The notes under the pieces are model-generated. The model was not told the origin of the DNA. It ran no database searches and saw only the letters and a program-made list of their open reading frames with translations. The translations under genes were made by a program, and so were the position numbers. Shown here piece by piece: positions 1 to 12,405 of a stretch of 64,000 nucleotides of DNA. The first letter of the stretch is position 1, and each line of letters starts with the position of its first letter. The stretch comes from Sipunculus nudus (lineage: Eukaryota > Annelida > Sipuncula > Golfingiida > Sipunculidae), in the NCBI GenBank assembly GCA_026874595.1, contig CM049311.1, forward strand, positions 36,687,176 to 36,751,175, read 5' to 3'.

Positions 1-573
1 CGGCGTACCAACCGCTTCGCTAGCAAAGCAAGCTTCACTATAGCGAGACAGTTCGGTCCGCTTTTATGTCACCCCGTAACAATGTAGATAAATGTACATG
101 TAATAGCAGCTGAATCTTCCATTCTGAAGAGGGTGTACGTACCTTGGTAGAGTGTGTATCGGAAAAAATAAGAAAAACCCTTGTCTTAAGGAGTCGGAGA
201 CTGTAATGTTAAAATTAACATTATCACAAATTCAATAAAATGAACAATCAGGCTACAGTTTGTTATATAAACCGTAACAAAACTTATTGAAGAGAAGAAG
301 GTTCGAGACGCTTCTGAGAGTCCATATACAGAGCAGGAGGTAAATCTTCATATAGAGCCACTGGGTTGCTTTTGTTCTCTTACGAGAAAAACAATGCTGA
401 AACAGAGAGATATTTTATATGATAAATGGTCAGCAAGGTGATAAAATTGTCCAAAAGTTATCTCTTATGATATGATCGATGCTGTACTATTTGACGGATA
501 GGGACGTAACAAGAATTCAAAGCAGCACAAAAAATTGGTTTTGGAAAGGAAAAAAAGGGTGGCCCCTGTGAAG

Positions 574-593
574 CCCCCCCCCCCCCCCCCCCC
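574..593. repeat. Poly-C tract (C20)
   Basis: About twenty consecutive C, followed by A/C-rich sequence. The other strand is a G-run able to form G-quadruplex or slippage structures. The length may be unreliable because such tracts are error-prone in sequencing. Confidence 0.85.
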
Positions 594-1302
594 ACCCCAC
601 CCCCTTTCCGCCTTTGCTGGGTGAGGTCCAGCATGAATGAGACACCTTGTGGACAGACCGTAAATTTACCGTCATTGGCCGAAGCGACAACGTACTTTTC
701 CGTGCATGTCGCTACTGCGTTTTGTGGATCTTTTCTGGTTGAACGTCAGAGCCATGCAGAGTACATAGACGTGTCGGTTCGCTGGAGGAATGAGAGACGG
801 CCAGTCGTATTTGGCCGATAGGGAGAATGCGTAGCACTTTAGATGATTCATACTCAAACCGCCTCCATCAGTCTTAAACCGCAGCCCCGTAGCCATCAAC
901 CCCGTATGAGGTCCTTGGCTGACCGCAGGGACCCAACGTATTCTCTGATCTTATCACCGTACAGTTATATCAAGGCCATGCTGGCGCCCTCCGAGACCCC
1001 AGGAGTGAGAACATTTGCTGACAGAAAAATTGTGTGTTTCCCACGGATGGTCCGTGATTAATTCAACCACATCTTATGATTGAGCAGTCAGAATTCTAAC
1101 GGGATATATACACCTTTTATTGTTTGTGTGACACATTTCAAATATATACCAACTATGGTTTTAAAAAGTGTTTCATGTTTCCTAACCAGGTTTCGTTATA
1201 CTATAGTTCATTGCAAACTCATTGCTAAATTGAATGAAAGTCTATTATTATAATTATTAATATATTTCATCCCCAATATATCAATATTCGTTTCTGAATA
1301 TC

Positions 1303-1378
1303 GGGGGGGGGGGGGGGGTGATTACATTGACCATCGCCCTTGTCTAAAAAGAGGCGGGGGGGATATACCCCCCCCCCC
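1303..1378. repeat. G16 tract plus G7-ATATA-C11 hairpin
   Basis: A run of 16 G (1303-1318) is followed 37 bases later by G7 (1356-1362), ATATA, then C11 (1368-1378). G7 and the C run form a perfect short hairpin, and the G16 tract could compete for the same C run. Confidence 0.7.
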
Positions 1379-1454
1379 AGCATTGACGCCCTTGTCTTTA
1401 TCTAAACATATGGCAAAAACAGTAGTCTAACACACTATGATCAGGGAGTATGAC

Positions 1455-1570
1455 GTAGAACAGTGGTTAAGGCGTTAGACTTCCCAGGTCATAACCCCAC
1501 CGGTACCTCAATGCCAATATGGTCAAATAACACTCGAACTTAGGAGGATTGCGCTAATGTCTTAACGACA
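1455..1570 (+). repeat. tRNA-like SINE remnant
   Basis: The segment around 1459-1482 contains GTGGTTAAGGCG followed by TTAGACTT, resembling the D-arm/A-box half of a Ser/Leu-type tRNA. No convincing B-box follows at the right spacing, so this is at most a decayed tRNA-derived SINE head. It is not an intact tRNA gene. Confidence 0.3.
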
Positions 1571-2504
1571 GATAATGACCGGATTATTCCTAGCCCCGTG
1601 CATTTATAACCTGAGATCCAGAAGTCTTAATAATAATATATCATTCTTATCGTATGGAAACCTTCATCCTCATCAATAGACACAGCCACCATCAGGTCGT
1701 GGGCCTATCCTGACACTTTATCAACACTGAGCACTTTTAAATCGAATTTAGAAGGGGTAAAGACGCGCGCGCCCTCTATCAAGAAAGCTAGGAAATATTA
1801 TCACCCACTCACAATACTGGAAAGAAGCATTTTGTCAGACACTTTTCATGTTTTGACTTTAATATCCCATAAATAAGAAAATAAGTACATTCATCATTTT
1901 AAGATATACTTACCATTACAAAATTGACATATATACATGCATAAATACCTTTACAAGCATATACATTAATATAAGCATAGGTTGAAATATCAGGAAATAG
2001 GTTCCACTAACTTTGTGCAATCTTTTTTCTGACACCATATACGTTGAAATTGATCCCTATATTTTTACATATGCCATATGTTTCCTAATTACTCTGGAAT
2101 ATCTCAACCTTCATGTAATTTTATACATTTTTTTCTTTCGTAAGTTATTCTCATTTCAAAATAAGACTAAGAGTTGTATTAATTTATCCCCTCCACTTCT
2201 GGAAGAAAGAAATTAATTTAAGATTGTGATTTAAACTCAGCTGGTTTATACAGTCATCATATTAATTTTAACTAGCCGCACAGATCTGGCACACGCTAAG
2301 AGCTCCAGCAGATCACGCACAGTGGCAGATCCAAATATTCTTTTTTTCTTTTTGTCCCCCAGCATAGCTACACTTAATTTCTTTTCACTTCACGAGGTCA
2401 GCATATTGATGAATAACTGTGTAATTAAGATATCATCCTTCAGATACTTTTATACTTAGGAAGGGGGGTCTTTCCGTTAATACCCTCTGCAGAGTCATAT
2501 AAAG

Positions 2505-2560
2505 AAAGAGGAACCTCCAAAATCGCACTCGTCTGCGAGTGACACACGACCTTCTCATTT
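2505..2560 (-). repeat. SINE core-domain fragment
   Basis: CACTCGTCTGCGAGTG at 2526-2541 is, on the minus strand, the same hairpin-like motif (CACTC-N-CAGACGAGTG) found in the SINEs at about 5.18, 45.17 and 54.14 kb. It is followed on the minus strand by a matching TTTTGG-GGTTCC stretch. No tRNA head is visible here, so this is an isolated core fragment. Confidence 0.4.
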
Positions 2561-3538
2561 GCCTCAAAATGTCCTCTTGCATTGCATATGTAAACGTTTT
2601 CCCAATATGTAAAGGGGACACCCCCTCCATACCCTCCCCATATATCTATAAACAACTTTATAAAACATGCCTCTGGTTTTTATTCTTAAGGGAAATTAAA
2701 ATGTTAAAGATTTATATTTTTGAAAAGGATTAATACATCATACGTATTTAAAATGAGTTAAGCAGTATAATATTACATTTCTTATACTATAGGCACGTTA
2801 TATCTCTCCATATAGAATTTAAATAACATTTTCCTCAACAACAAAAATGCCTATTTTTAGAATTTTCATAATACCGCAAACCCATGCAGTATTAACGCCC
2901 CACTGTTCACGAATTTCTTGATTCGCTACCGGATACAGATAGAAATAAAGTAACTTCATACCACACGGAGAGCAAAGCATCGTCAGCAATTTTCAATATA
3001 CTTTAGACTTGCCCCAAGTTGGATCAAAGGGCAAGCCCTAAGCGGATTTCGTGAACCAAGGGCGCAGAAGAAAGCAGATTTTTCTTGACTGGAAGAAAGA
3101 ACTCAACCCCGCGGGAATGGCAGAAATGCCATTTATATAAAAATCCAATATTTCAAATCTTTCACCAAGTCTTATGACAAAGACCACTGGCGGAATATTC
3201 CTCAAAGGATAATTATTTTTACATCTGACGGTAAACCCCATATTAATATGATTGCAAAACGTGTGGACACAAAATCAATTTCTATATATCAAAAGAGAAC
3301 AAAAAGTTGGTGTGGCATGGAAAGTTTGATACTTTTTAAGACACCTACAACTAACATGTGATGTGAACCTGTGAAATAACAAGGTTACTCCTGCCATACT
3401 GCTTTAATTAATCTTTTTGTTTTATTGTGAGTGTTTTATGCAATTTCGACTAGATATGTGTATCTCTCGATTAATGACAAACCGCGAAATATTATTTGAA
3501 CTTGTTTTTGAAAGATGCAAAAACAATCAACGATCACC

Positions 3539-3541
<3 letters not shown>

Positions 3542-3588
<47 letters not shown>
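3542..3588. repeat. (AT)n microsatellite
   Basis: Uninterrupted TA dinucleotides for about 46 bases. It forms the left border of the LTR-like segment at about 3.6-4.36 kb, whose right border is another (AT)n tract. Confidence 0.95.
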
Positions 3589-3589
<1 letters not shown>

Positions 3590-3624
3590 ACCAAAATAAA
3601 CACTGAAGCAGTCTAGACAATGTA

Positions 3625-4358
3625 TATCGTTACATGTATCGGTTTATTATGCGCAGGAATTTGCATGGCTTGACATGAGCCTAGCGTTCTGATTCGTGTA
3701 AGGCGCAGGCCGTGTGCGTTGCTATGGGAACCGCACTTGTTGAACTCTGGCTACCCGCAGAGTATAAAAAGACAGCGTGTTCGTTGTAATCTAAAAAAAT
3801 CGAGTTTGTTCTTTTAAATGTTCTCGACTAGAAGCTTCAGGACTTCGTGAGGGGGGAAGCTATAAATAGGGGGCTGTGTTTGGAGCCGGCGAAAAGAAAA
3901 ATACAAGCGGGCAATAAAGGGTACGACTTTCTCGTCAGTTTAGGGACCTACTCCGAAATTGCATAGTTCAAATATTCTATGGACTTTATACAGACTTTAT
4001 ACAGATTTTATATAGATTGTCTTCAGTTTGCCTTTGGGATTTTCCCTGGTCTTTACTTCTAATTACAACAAATTGTCTTCGAGATTTAATTGGACTATCC
4101 ACCGGGAATTTACTTGAAATGTTCACCTTGATTATTTGTGCTAAAAGACTCTTGTTGGACTGTGACTGTTGTGGTATCCAGGAATCAAAGCCTAGGATCC
4201 GGACTCTGGTGACTTACATTTTTATTATTGTTATGTCTTATATACTGTGTAATTGTATTGATTAAGTGTATTGTAATGTTAGGATTGTTCTAAGAATAAA
4301 TTATAATTATTTGTGAAAAATTTTTATTCCTCTAGACATTCCCCTGCCTAGTGTTGCG

Positions 4359-4360
<2 letters not shown>
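3625..4360 (+). mobile_element. Possible solo LTR or small transcription unit
   Basis: This segment lies between two long (AT)n tracts. It has two TATA-like boxes (TATAAAAA at 3763-3770 and TATAAATA at 3861-3868), AATAAA signals at 3913 and 4295, and a TGT-starting left part, the order expected of an LTR (U3 promoter, then R/U5 polyadenylation). There is no second copy, no primer-binding site and no gag/pol frame, so it would be a solo LTR. A short 11-bp direct repeat (GACTTTATACA) lies near 3980-4005. An 82-codon frame inside (4017-4265) has no recognisable content. A non-LTR promoter region is an alternative. Confidence 0.3.

Positions 4361-4419
<59 letters not shown>
4361..4419. repeat. 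(AT)n microsatellite
   Basis: About 59 bases of alternating A and T, directly abutting the end of the LTR-like segment. Confidence 0.95.
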
Positions 4420-4421
<2 letters not shown>

Positions 4422-6900
4422 GTATTGATACGGTTTTCGCGGTAAAAGAGTGATTTTGTTTCGGTCATTTTATTGACAGAGCTTTGAATTCAAAATAAGC
4501 AACAAAACAATTGCTCTTAAGGGAATAGGTGTGAGCTGGGAACCAACCTATATCCGTACAAGCAATTGAAAACCGGAAGCGTAAAATCTCTTGTTTCCAA
4601 TTCAAACATAAATATGTATCATTATTCTTGTGTGTACTGGCATTTTGGGTACCCCGTGGTCTCTATAAGCTGATTCACAAATTCATACCAGGTAAATAAT
4701 TCGGGTCCAACACAGCGGTTATTTACGATTAATGAAAGCAATGAGGAATGATAAAATCATATGAAACAACCGTTCTTGCGTAAATTTTCTTACATATATC
4801 GAACGTGTCACGTTTTCTTGAACGATCCTCCTTTTTACGTCAATAATACACAATTATACATTAAGCTTTGCTATTTAAAAAAAAAAACAGGAAACTAAAG
4901 GATTGCCAAGCAGTTTCATATTATCACCTGTCACCTGATGCACTGCATTAACTTCAATCCGCTCATCAAATTGCATGCCAACGTTCTTCTTCAGTCCGTC
5001 ATCTTGAATTACCGGCTTCTGTCGTGTAGAAGTAGAGCACAAGCCTCAAAGCCGGGAGATCGTGAGTTTGAATCTCCGAAGTAGAGCGGTGAGCTATTTC
5101 ACGGTCGGACTTCACCCGCGTTGAGTACTCTGAAGATTTATTTAGAAGACTGTATACCCCGGGAGTTCGTGTTTCACTCTCAGACGAGTGAGACTTTCGT
5201 GGGTTCTGGAAACGAGAGATGCGGTACACATATTCTTGTTAACGACAGGATAGTCGTATGTTTCCGCCGAAGTCCGAAAACGGAATGAATTTTGCAGATG
5301 TACATGGTATCCATTTTAAGCAAGAAATAAATGTGTAGGCGGTTACCTCCATCAAATTTATTTTTGAAAGTCTTCTTGAATTCAACGTTATTCATAATCC
5401 TAGAGCAGTCTGAAAATGAAACACTGATAAAAGCAACCATTTTACTTTTTTGCATATGCTATATATATAAATGTATTCTATATCGATGCAATATTGCTGA
5501 AATATAAACTTAAGATTGGCGTATGCCCATCTTGGGGTATATTCAGCCTCAAAATATTACTTTTTGATATACATTTTCAAGTCAAATAGAAAAGATATAA
5601 TAAATCTTAAGTAAGCTCATAAAGAGGCAGGCAAGATTTCTTTTCTTATTTCACAAATTTAATACTTAATACTTAACAGCTGATGGCATCACAATGGAAA
5701 GTATTATCAATACAAACGGGATCATTTTTGTTTGTCTGAATCGGGGGATTACACTCTAACATTACACTGAATTACACACATCGCATTTGAAATTACCGAA
5801 TATGTACAACGATGCAGTTTAAAGAATGATTTTGACACTGTGCGTTTATGCGACCAAAGTATGAAACAATTTGTTGGTCTTGCATTACTGAGCAAATATT
5901 TAATTTCCTCCGCCTGGAGGGGAATGCTTTTATCCCATTTCGTGTGTGTTTGTGTGTTTGAGTTTATAATATAACGGAATTTCATAAAACTTCCAGGGCA
6001 TTTCGGGATACGGCCAATGAAGAATCTATTAGATTTTGGAATCCGGATTCAAAAACGTAATTGAGGAATATTTACAAATGATGAGTCACATACGAACGAA
6101 TTGCCTGGGGAAATGGGCCGATAAAGTGAATGCAAACACGGGTTTGAGGGCATCACACAAAAGGAACACCCACATGGCGGAGGTTTGCGTCCTTAGAATG
6201 CAGACTTTTCGTTTAGTATAAAAGCTGACTCATTTTGTTTTCTGGATAAAGTGCTTACTACCTCATATGTATTTTGTATATTGTTCCTTGTCATTAGTTT
6301 GAGTTAGAAACCAAAAAGTTTGAAAATAACTTGAAATGCAATCATTTAAATTAAAATATATAATTCCGAATTCGAGAACTGATTACTGAATGTTTTATAT
6401 TCAATTTATCGATAATACGATGCCTTATAATACAGTGCTAGCGATTACTGACTTTGAAACGAAAACATTCTTAAAGAACTCTCCGACCTTAAGAAGGAAC
6501 TTACTTTTTTTTTTCCGAAACCAATTGAGAGTTTAGGACGCAGGCTTTCATGCCACGTTTGTTGTAAATAACACAGAAACCAAGACTTCCATAGACTTTT
6601 AAGATATTTTTTGACAGACAGATGGATAATATGTGTGATTGCACTGATAGGGATTCTAGAGTATATAAATAGAAAGAAATAAAAAGCACAACAATATAAG
6701 AAAATCGAAACCCATGTAATTTACCATGCGTTCTATGTCAGACAGAAAGAAACCGTCTAGGTCATCGTCCTCCGGCAGATGTTTTTTCCAGTACTAGTTA
6801 TTTCACTCTGACCTCACATGGAAAAAAGGTAGCGATAAAATTAAGTCTGTTCAACATCTTACAAGGTCATTCTCCTGTGTTGTTATGATAAAAACATGCC

Positions 6901-6904
<4 letters not shown>
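4420..6904. other. Non-coding, no recognisable gene
   Basis: Apart from the SINE near 5.0-5.2 kb I find only short chance frames (up to about 91 codons, reverse strand near 5180-5455) without recognisable domains, and ordinary AT-rich sequence. Confidence 0.6.
5018..5225 (+). repeat. tRNA-derived SINE, plus strand
   Basis: A tRNA-like head is present: A-box-like TAGAAGTAGAGC (5027-5038), and B-box-like GTTTGAATC (5066-5074) preceded by GCCGGGAGATCG. About 100 bases downstream is the core motif CACTCTCAGACGAGTG (5175-5190) followed by TTTCGTGGGTTC. The same head and core, in the same order and spacing, occur on the minus strand in the SINEs of unit copies 4 and 5. No target duplication was identified here. 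Confidence 0.6.

Positions 6905-6952
<48 letters not shown>
6905..6952. repeat. (AT)n microsatellite
   Basis: About 48 bases of alternating A and T. Confidence 0.95.
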
Positions 6953-6956
<4 letters not shown>

Positions 6957-7916
6957 ATAATACTTGTAATAGGCACAGTAACAGAACTGATTAGAGAGAC
7001 AAGATAATTTAAAGGGACTTATTCCGATATCCTATGTTTATTAACTAAAAATAATCCCTTGAACCTTTTATACAAACGAAATGCCAGGAAATACCGATCC
7101 AAACGCACAGTCTATTAGTTTTATTTATATCATCGTTTTTATTACATGTTGGGGGCTCAAATAATCTAAAGACATTCAACACGGGGTATCTGGTGGCAAG
7201 TCAACCGAACCAGAGTTTTGTAAAGGATGTCTTGCATCTGTTCCTCATATTTACAATCTACAGTAAGATTATCAGGCTTTGCTATTTGTCAACATGGGCG
7301 CATGTACTTTTTTTACTATTATACAGCATACACCCGTATATACACCATACGCTCATTCAACCGTCACAGAGGCTTTACAAGAACTGTTCATAACAGGAAA
7401 TTACCCACAATTCATTCATTCATATACACATACAGAAATCCAGAAATCACATAAATTCTACAGGAAATGTGAATGAATAGTGGACTTTAAGCTGCTATGA
7501 AAATGCAGAGCCATTTTGGGAGTTTAGTTTACACCGAGGGCTGATGTAGCGCCAGATCGGCCCTCTGACATTATGGCCAGATTACTGGCTTGCCAGAGTG
7601 CCTGGACATCTAACTCTGAGGGTCGAGTTAATGAGGATGCAATTATTTTCGTCATTTTTGACAACGCCTCATTGCTTACAAGTATCGTGTCACTTCAAAT
7701 AAACCCACTAGACATTTTAATAAGATTTTTATCTCTCCAACGACACCTACCATGTGTGTGAAATATTCCGTTATAACCCAATATATTCGTATATTGTTCT
7801 GCATGTATCGGAGATTTCTGCCTGCGGTCTGCCTGCTGACTGTATGCGGAGATTACGGAGATACGGTTATAAAGCGTGGCGTGGACTTGCTGGGCGGTTC
7901 TAAATTTAGCTTGTGT

Positions 7917-7949
7917 CACGACTCAGTAGGGGGTCCTAACTGAGTCGTG
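7917..7949. repeat. Perfect 11-bp inverted repeat (hairpin)
   Basis: CACGACTCAGT (7917-7927) and its exact complement ACTGAGTCGTG (7939-7949) flank an 11-base loop that can itself pair further (GGG with CCT). No U-run follows and no gene is adjacent, so its role is unknown. Confidence 0.85.
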
Positions 7950-9684
7950 TTTGTAGGGCTGATGCCCAAAAAAGTTCCCGCAAAATTAAATAGGAAATGT
8001 TCAAAGAAGATTAGATAAAAAAAAATTGGTTCTAGAAGAGATTGGATTTGTTTATATGGTATTATTGTATGCATTGTGTCTTGAATTTATAATTTTATTT
8101 TGATCTCAACAATGGAGAATTCGATCTCTTAATTTGTAATCAACTGACGTTACAAGCTAGTTGACATTTGTCGTGCAGTTTATACTTTTCAATGTTTATT
8201 TTTTGTTTATTGTATATACATGTTAAGTCAGGTAAAGTTAAATACAAGTGAATTCGACATATTGTTACGTATATATACTTTACTTACCTATTTAACATTT
8301 CTTCTTCGCCGATATTGACTTTAATTGAAACTTCATTGAAATATTGGTAAAAAATATGCACACGTTGATTTTTTTGTTTGAAACTGTTCATTTAACCATG
8401 GACTCCATTCTATGATTATCTACGATCTTGAAAGATCCAGCCATGAGAAACGTGGGGAAGAAAATGAGGAAAGCTGAACTTTAGGTATTAATACCTCTTG
8501 ATTGATAATGTGACGGGTTTCTTAATTTTTGAAAATTAGTGGTGCCGATACATATAAATTTGTATATTCCTTTCCTCATTTTATACTTTTCCAGAGCTGG
8601 ATTTGGTATCGTCTTTTCCGAAATGGCATCAGTTGTGCCAGATAATGTGTCGTCCCACGTATACATTTCCCCAAACACGTGAACCAAGACACATCAGGTG
8701 TTAAGTACGATCTCCTTTCTTGTTTATTATAAATTGTTTTCATCTTGGATGAAACTGGATCTTGATATTTAAATTCAAATATCATTCTTCTGCGGAAATA
8801 AGTCCCCACTGATAAATAAGCCGTGACCATCTCCACATTCTGTACGGCTTTTATCTCCATACATTTTTATATCGTCTGTCAGAGAAGGTCAAAGTCGCTT
8901 GCGGAAGTACCACTCTTTCACAAAAAGGCATTTGTTCTCAAAACGAACCTATTTTAGTTTCACATGGTGGGACAACTTGTCTCAACTGTCTCACTTTGTA
9001 ATCAAAATTTGTTATATTTCGAGGAAACTCCTTCCGTTTACATATTACCTGCGCAAGCTTACAAAATATTACTTATTCCGTAAAGTCCTTACCACAAACG
9101 CACTTATGAATACGTTTTTTTGCCTTCTTCACTACGTTTATACCTACACCATATGTGTATGTAGAAACCCCGGTACATTGTGGTGTCTGCAGATTTAAAG
9201 CACAAAAGCTTAATCACTTCTAGATTCTACGCCGTGCAGTGGAAGTAGTCCATTATGATCGCAGTTGAACTGATTGTAAAAAAAAAATACATAATCACCG
9301 GCCCCGGGGCGCACTCGGCAGATTTACCTCCCCTCCATGAGAACTTATGTGAATCCCCGTTCCACACCATGTATAAAGGATTATGTTTTTAATAATATTA
9401 AAAGGAGCCTTATTCCGTCATATAATATCATGCATTACAGCCAAAGCCTTAGCTCTGATAAAGAATGTCTGATATCCCAAAAAAACGAACTACTTTCAAT
9501 TAAATAGTTTTTTTTTCACTCTCTATGTTATATGATTTCTACAAGGGTTTGACTGTAGCTACATTTACCGGCTTTTTAAGTATATCTTACACAAGGAACA
9601 TATTTTGTAACTACGGTGGGGTTGCAGGGGTGAATTCGGAAGGGTTGCAAGGGGACGGGCTGACACTCCCGGTGTAGCAAATTC

Positions 9685-9746
9685 AGATAACCCCCGGTTC
9701 AGCTTATCGGGGGGTAATCTGAAATGGATTTAAGATTACCCCCGGG
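9685..9746. repeat. Inverted pair of the 30-bp minisatellite motif
   Basis: AGATAACCCCCG (9685-9696) and CGGGGGGTAATCT (9708-9720) are near-exact inverted copies of the AGATTACCCCCG core of the minisatellite found in each large unit. A third, direct copy lies at 9733-9746. The preceding bases (a CCCGGTGTAGCA-like string) also resemble the flank of that minisatellite at about 19.08 and 28.67 kb, so this appears to be a dispersed relative outside the array. Confidence 0.6.
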
Positions 9747-9854
9747 CAGTTGCGTCAATTTCTGTTCATGGGAATGACTCGCATGCGCCGGGGGATAATC
9801 AAAGTTTGGAAAACTTTTAAATTATTTTTAGAAGGCCTAAAGAAAAAATAAAAG

Positions 9855-10102
9855 ATATGGTTCTCAGGCACCGCCCGAGTCAATTTTAACCCCCCGCATC
9901 AAACATTTTTATTCTGATTCTGATGAATTTTGATGAAATTTTCCTTTCTAATGTAGTGCCTTTACCTGTTCAGCAACAAGCTTGTGTTATTATTCTGCTT
10001 TTTCCTGATCATATGACTTTTTCATTGAAACATACAAAAAAGGTAATAAAAATATCGCTCGCCCGCATTGATTGCTTGAAAAAAAGTGCCTGAGAACCAA
10101 AC
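9855..10102. mobile_element. Short inverted-repeat (MITE-like) element
   Basis: A perfect 13-bp inverted repeat, GGTTCTCAGGCAC (9859-9871) and GTGCCTGAGAACC (10086-10098), encloses about 214 bp of AT-rich DNA without a frame. Size and structure fit a non-autonomous DNA element or foldback remnant. No clear target duplication is visible. Confidence 0.5.
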
Positions 10103-10380
10103 CTTATATTTATTTACCTAAACGTATATACTAATATTTTAAATTCGTATAATTTCTTACCTCTGGATATCACAAATTAGGGTGAACTTTTCTTTATCTT
10201 ATGTTTGTATATAATGTGTTTGTGCTTTTGTACACTTTCCAGGTTGTTCAGTCCCCTTGTCTCAAATTCTGTCTCCGTACCTGAAATGTATCAGATTAGG
10301 CTGCCAAAATTTTAAAGGGTTGTGCCCTTCTGAGAAGTCGCATTGATAAAACTTAGTTTTCTTACTTAACGGCGGCCAAA

Positions 10381-10715
10381 CTAATTATTAGAATCTAGCA
10401 ATTACCCGTGCTACGCACGGTTTGGTGCGAGCATTAGTTCTGATGTCAAATACCTTATCATAGATGAAAGTCTTGGTTGTACAATGTTACCGTCATAAGA
10501 TCTCTTTGAATCTGACATTTGGTATAAGTATTCTGTTTTGAGTTGACCTTGTGTCGGAGTCTGGATGACTTGGACAAATATGTTCCTGTAGAATGGTGGA
10601 ATATCTTCTTACAAACCCGGAGCATATGTATGATGAAAACCATGGCAATCCGTAATGTCCAGAGGAGATACGGAAGACCACACAAAGCGCGTTCCGCTGT
10701 TAATATATAGATTCA
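10381..10715. repeat. Dispersed repeat headed by CCGTGC hairpin
   Basis: It starts near a small hairpin, CCGTGC-TAC-GCACGG (10406-10420), and ends in a block (10588-10712) closely resembling 12406-12530. Shared words are GTGGAAT, ACAAACCC, GAGCATATGT, GGCAATCCGTA and TTAATATATAGAT. The head and tail are typical in style of high-copy invertebrate interspersed repeats, but I cannot assign a family. Confidence 0.5.
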
Positions 10716-11107
10716 TGATATGCAGGGTGTTATGCATAAAACTAAATGAAGCCAAGCGATTGGCCGGAGAATTTTCGAAGAAGTGATAAATAAAGTCATT
10801 TTTATATGAAAATATATTATGCTGAACATCGCCATTTAAAGTTGCCCTCCGACCCCGTCAATCCGCCAGTAAAGGAACCTGTTATCTTGCATGAGACGTG
10901 TTCTCGATAATTGCATTATCAGGCACAAAAACTGAGCACTCACATGGTCGGGCAGTTCCGCTGCGCAAAAGTTCGTGGTAGCATTACATTATATGGTACA
11001 TATAAAGGCTGTATATATTTTTTAAATATCACGCACTCCCAAGGACCTTTCCTGTTTGGAAGCTAAGCCAATGTTTTCCAGTGAGACAATCACTGCATTC
11101 ATGCAGG

Positions 11108-12080
11108 CAGTGTGTAAAACTTGGACCCCACGGACTCCGGATCCCGGACCCCAAGAAAAAATTTGTAATTCTTAAACTTTCATGGTAATTTATCCAGATA
11201 TTTTAGCATAAACGTATTAAAGACATATTTAATATTATGTTTGGTTAAAAATTAGTAGAAATAGTCTGATTTGCACAAAAAAATTGATAATTAACACTTA
11301 AGGACCCTGGCGCACGGACCTCACGGATTACACGGACCCCGTTTACTCGTTGTATTACCATTTCTTTAGTACATATTTTCACATCACGTTTAACCATAAC
11401 AACCATGTGATTTATTATTGTGTTATTATTTGTATTTTTACATTTTTATGTCTCAGTTTTTATTCATAATTTTATATATGCTATTTATTACATTTGTGTA
11501 TAGCGTTTTAAAAAGTACAATAATTAAAAACATTTACAAAATCATTATTTTGGAACCTATAGTTGCTTAAAATGCAAGTAATCAACATTTCCTTTCGGTA
11601 TTTATATTATTGCAAACTTTAAATTGCATGGTTGGTATGAATGGAACACGACACCTGTTGTTATGTGGAAGAGCTCGGAATTATCAGTCTCGGGTCCGCA
11701 AATACTGTTAGTGCACATCAAATAAATTTCCCCCAGTGTATCCGCACTATTAAATTTTCCTTTAAAATAAAACAAAAATTATATTTAGTGTGTGACATGA
11801 GAGCTATTTTATTCCTCTTTCAGTCATAAATAAAAAAATATGAGCGGTGGTTACTGTCCGTCAAAATGGAACAGTCAGCAAAGTCAAGTTAAATGAGGTC
11901 CATCTTCATCGAAATGTTTTTGTAAACTTAAATCTTTCAGTGAATCGGTCATTTTCAAAGCTGCAACATTTAGGGACTTTGCTCTGTTTTTTCATCAGCA
12001 ATTGAGGTTTATCGCTTTAAATGATGAAAAATGAGGAAATTGGTTTTCGGGGTCCGGGGACCGTGGGTTTTTACACACTG
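11108..12080. mobile_element. hAT-like terminal-inverted-repeat element, non-autonomous
   Basis: The ends are CAGTGTGTAAAAC (11108-11120) and its complement within GTTTTTACACACTG (12067-12080). Similarity continues inwards through CACGG and CCGGACCCC-type motifs, and one base-pair indel apart it also runs outwards through TGCAGG. CAGTG-starting termini are typical of hAT elements. The 973-bp interior has no transposase, only a 62-codon chance frame. A CAATCACT string flanks both sides (11087 and about 12086), but not at the exact 8-bp distance expected of a target duplication. Confidence 0.55.
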
Positions 12081-12405
12081 CCCTGCAATCACTACCGTTC
12101 GGAAAATTTTCATTTTTTAAAAGATCCCCCTTTTCAGCATTCTCCTCTTGTGCACAATAGACCTTTTTGCTGCGCAGTGGTTGCCTTTTGAGAAGGGATC
12201 ACGAATGGGGATTATTTCGGGCGGGTCACCTCGAAATATAAGAAAATCCCAGATAGGGCCCCGGGAGTAAAACTGTGTCCCGCCATCACACACTCTATGG
12301 CCATTGTGTTACCGGGCCCGAAGACACAAAGAAAAGAGGCACCCGCGGGAGAGCAAATATTAAAATTATAAATTATGCACGTAATTCGCAAATATTGCAA
12401 ATAAA

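Larger units (their letters stand above)
1..3541. other. Non-coding, mostly single-copy flank
   Basis: No gene can be supported. Only frames of up to about 75 codons occur, on both strands and overlapping each other (for example around 621-1061), as expected by chance. Recognisable items are homopolymer tracts near 574-593, 1303-1318 and 1368-1378, a tRNA-like remnant near 1455 and a SINE core fragment near 2526. I see nothing else in the remainder. Confidence 0.7.
6953..9858. other. Non-coding, no recognisable gene
   Basis: Only overlapping frames below 100 codons are present. The only structures I can point to are the hairpin at 7917-7949 and the inverted minisatellite motif at 9685-9746. 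Confidence 0.6.
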
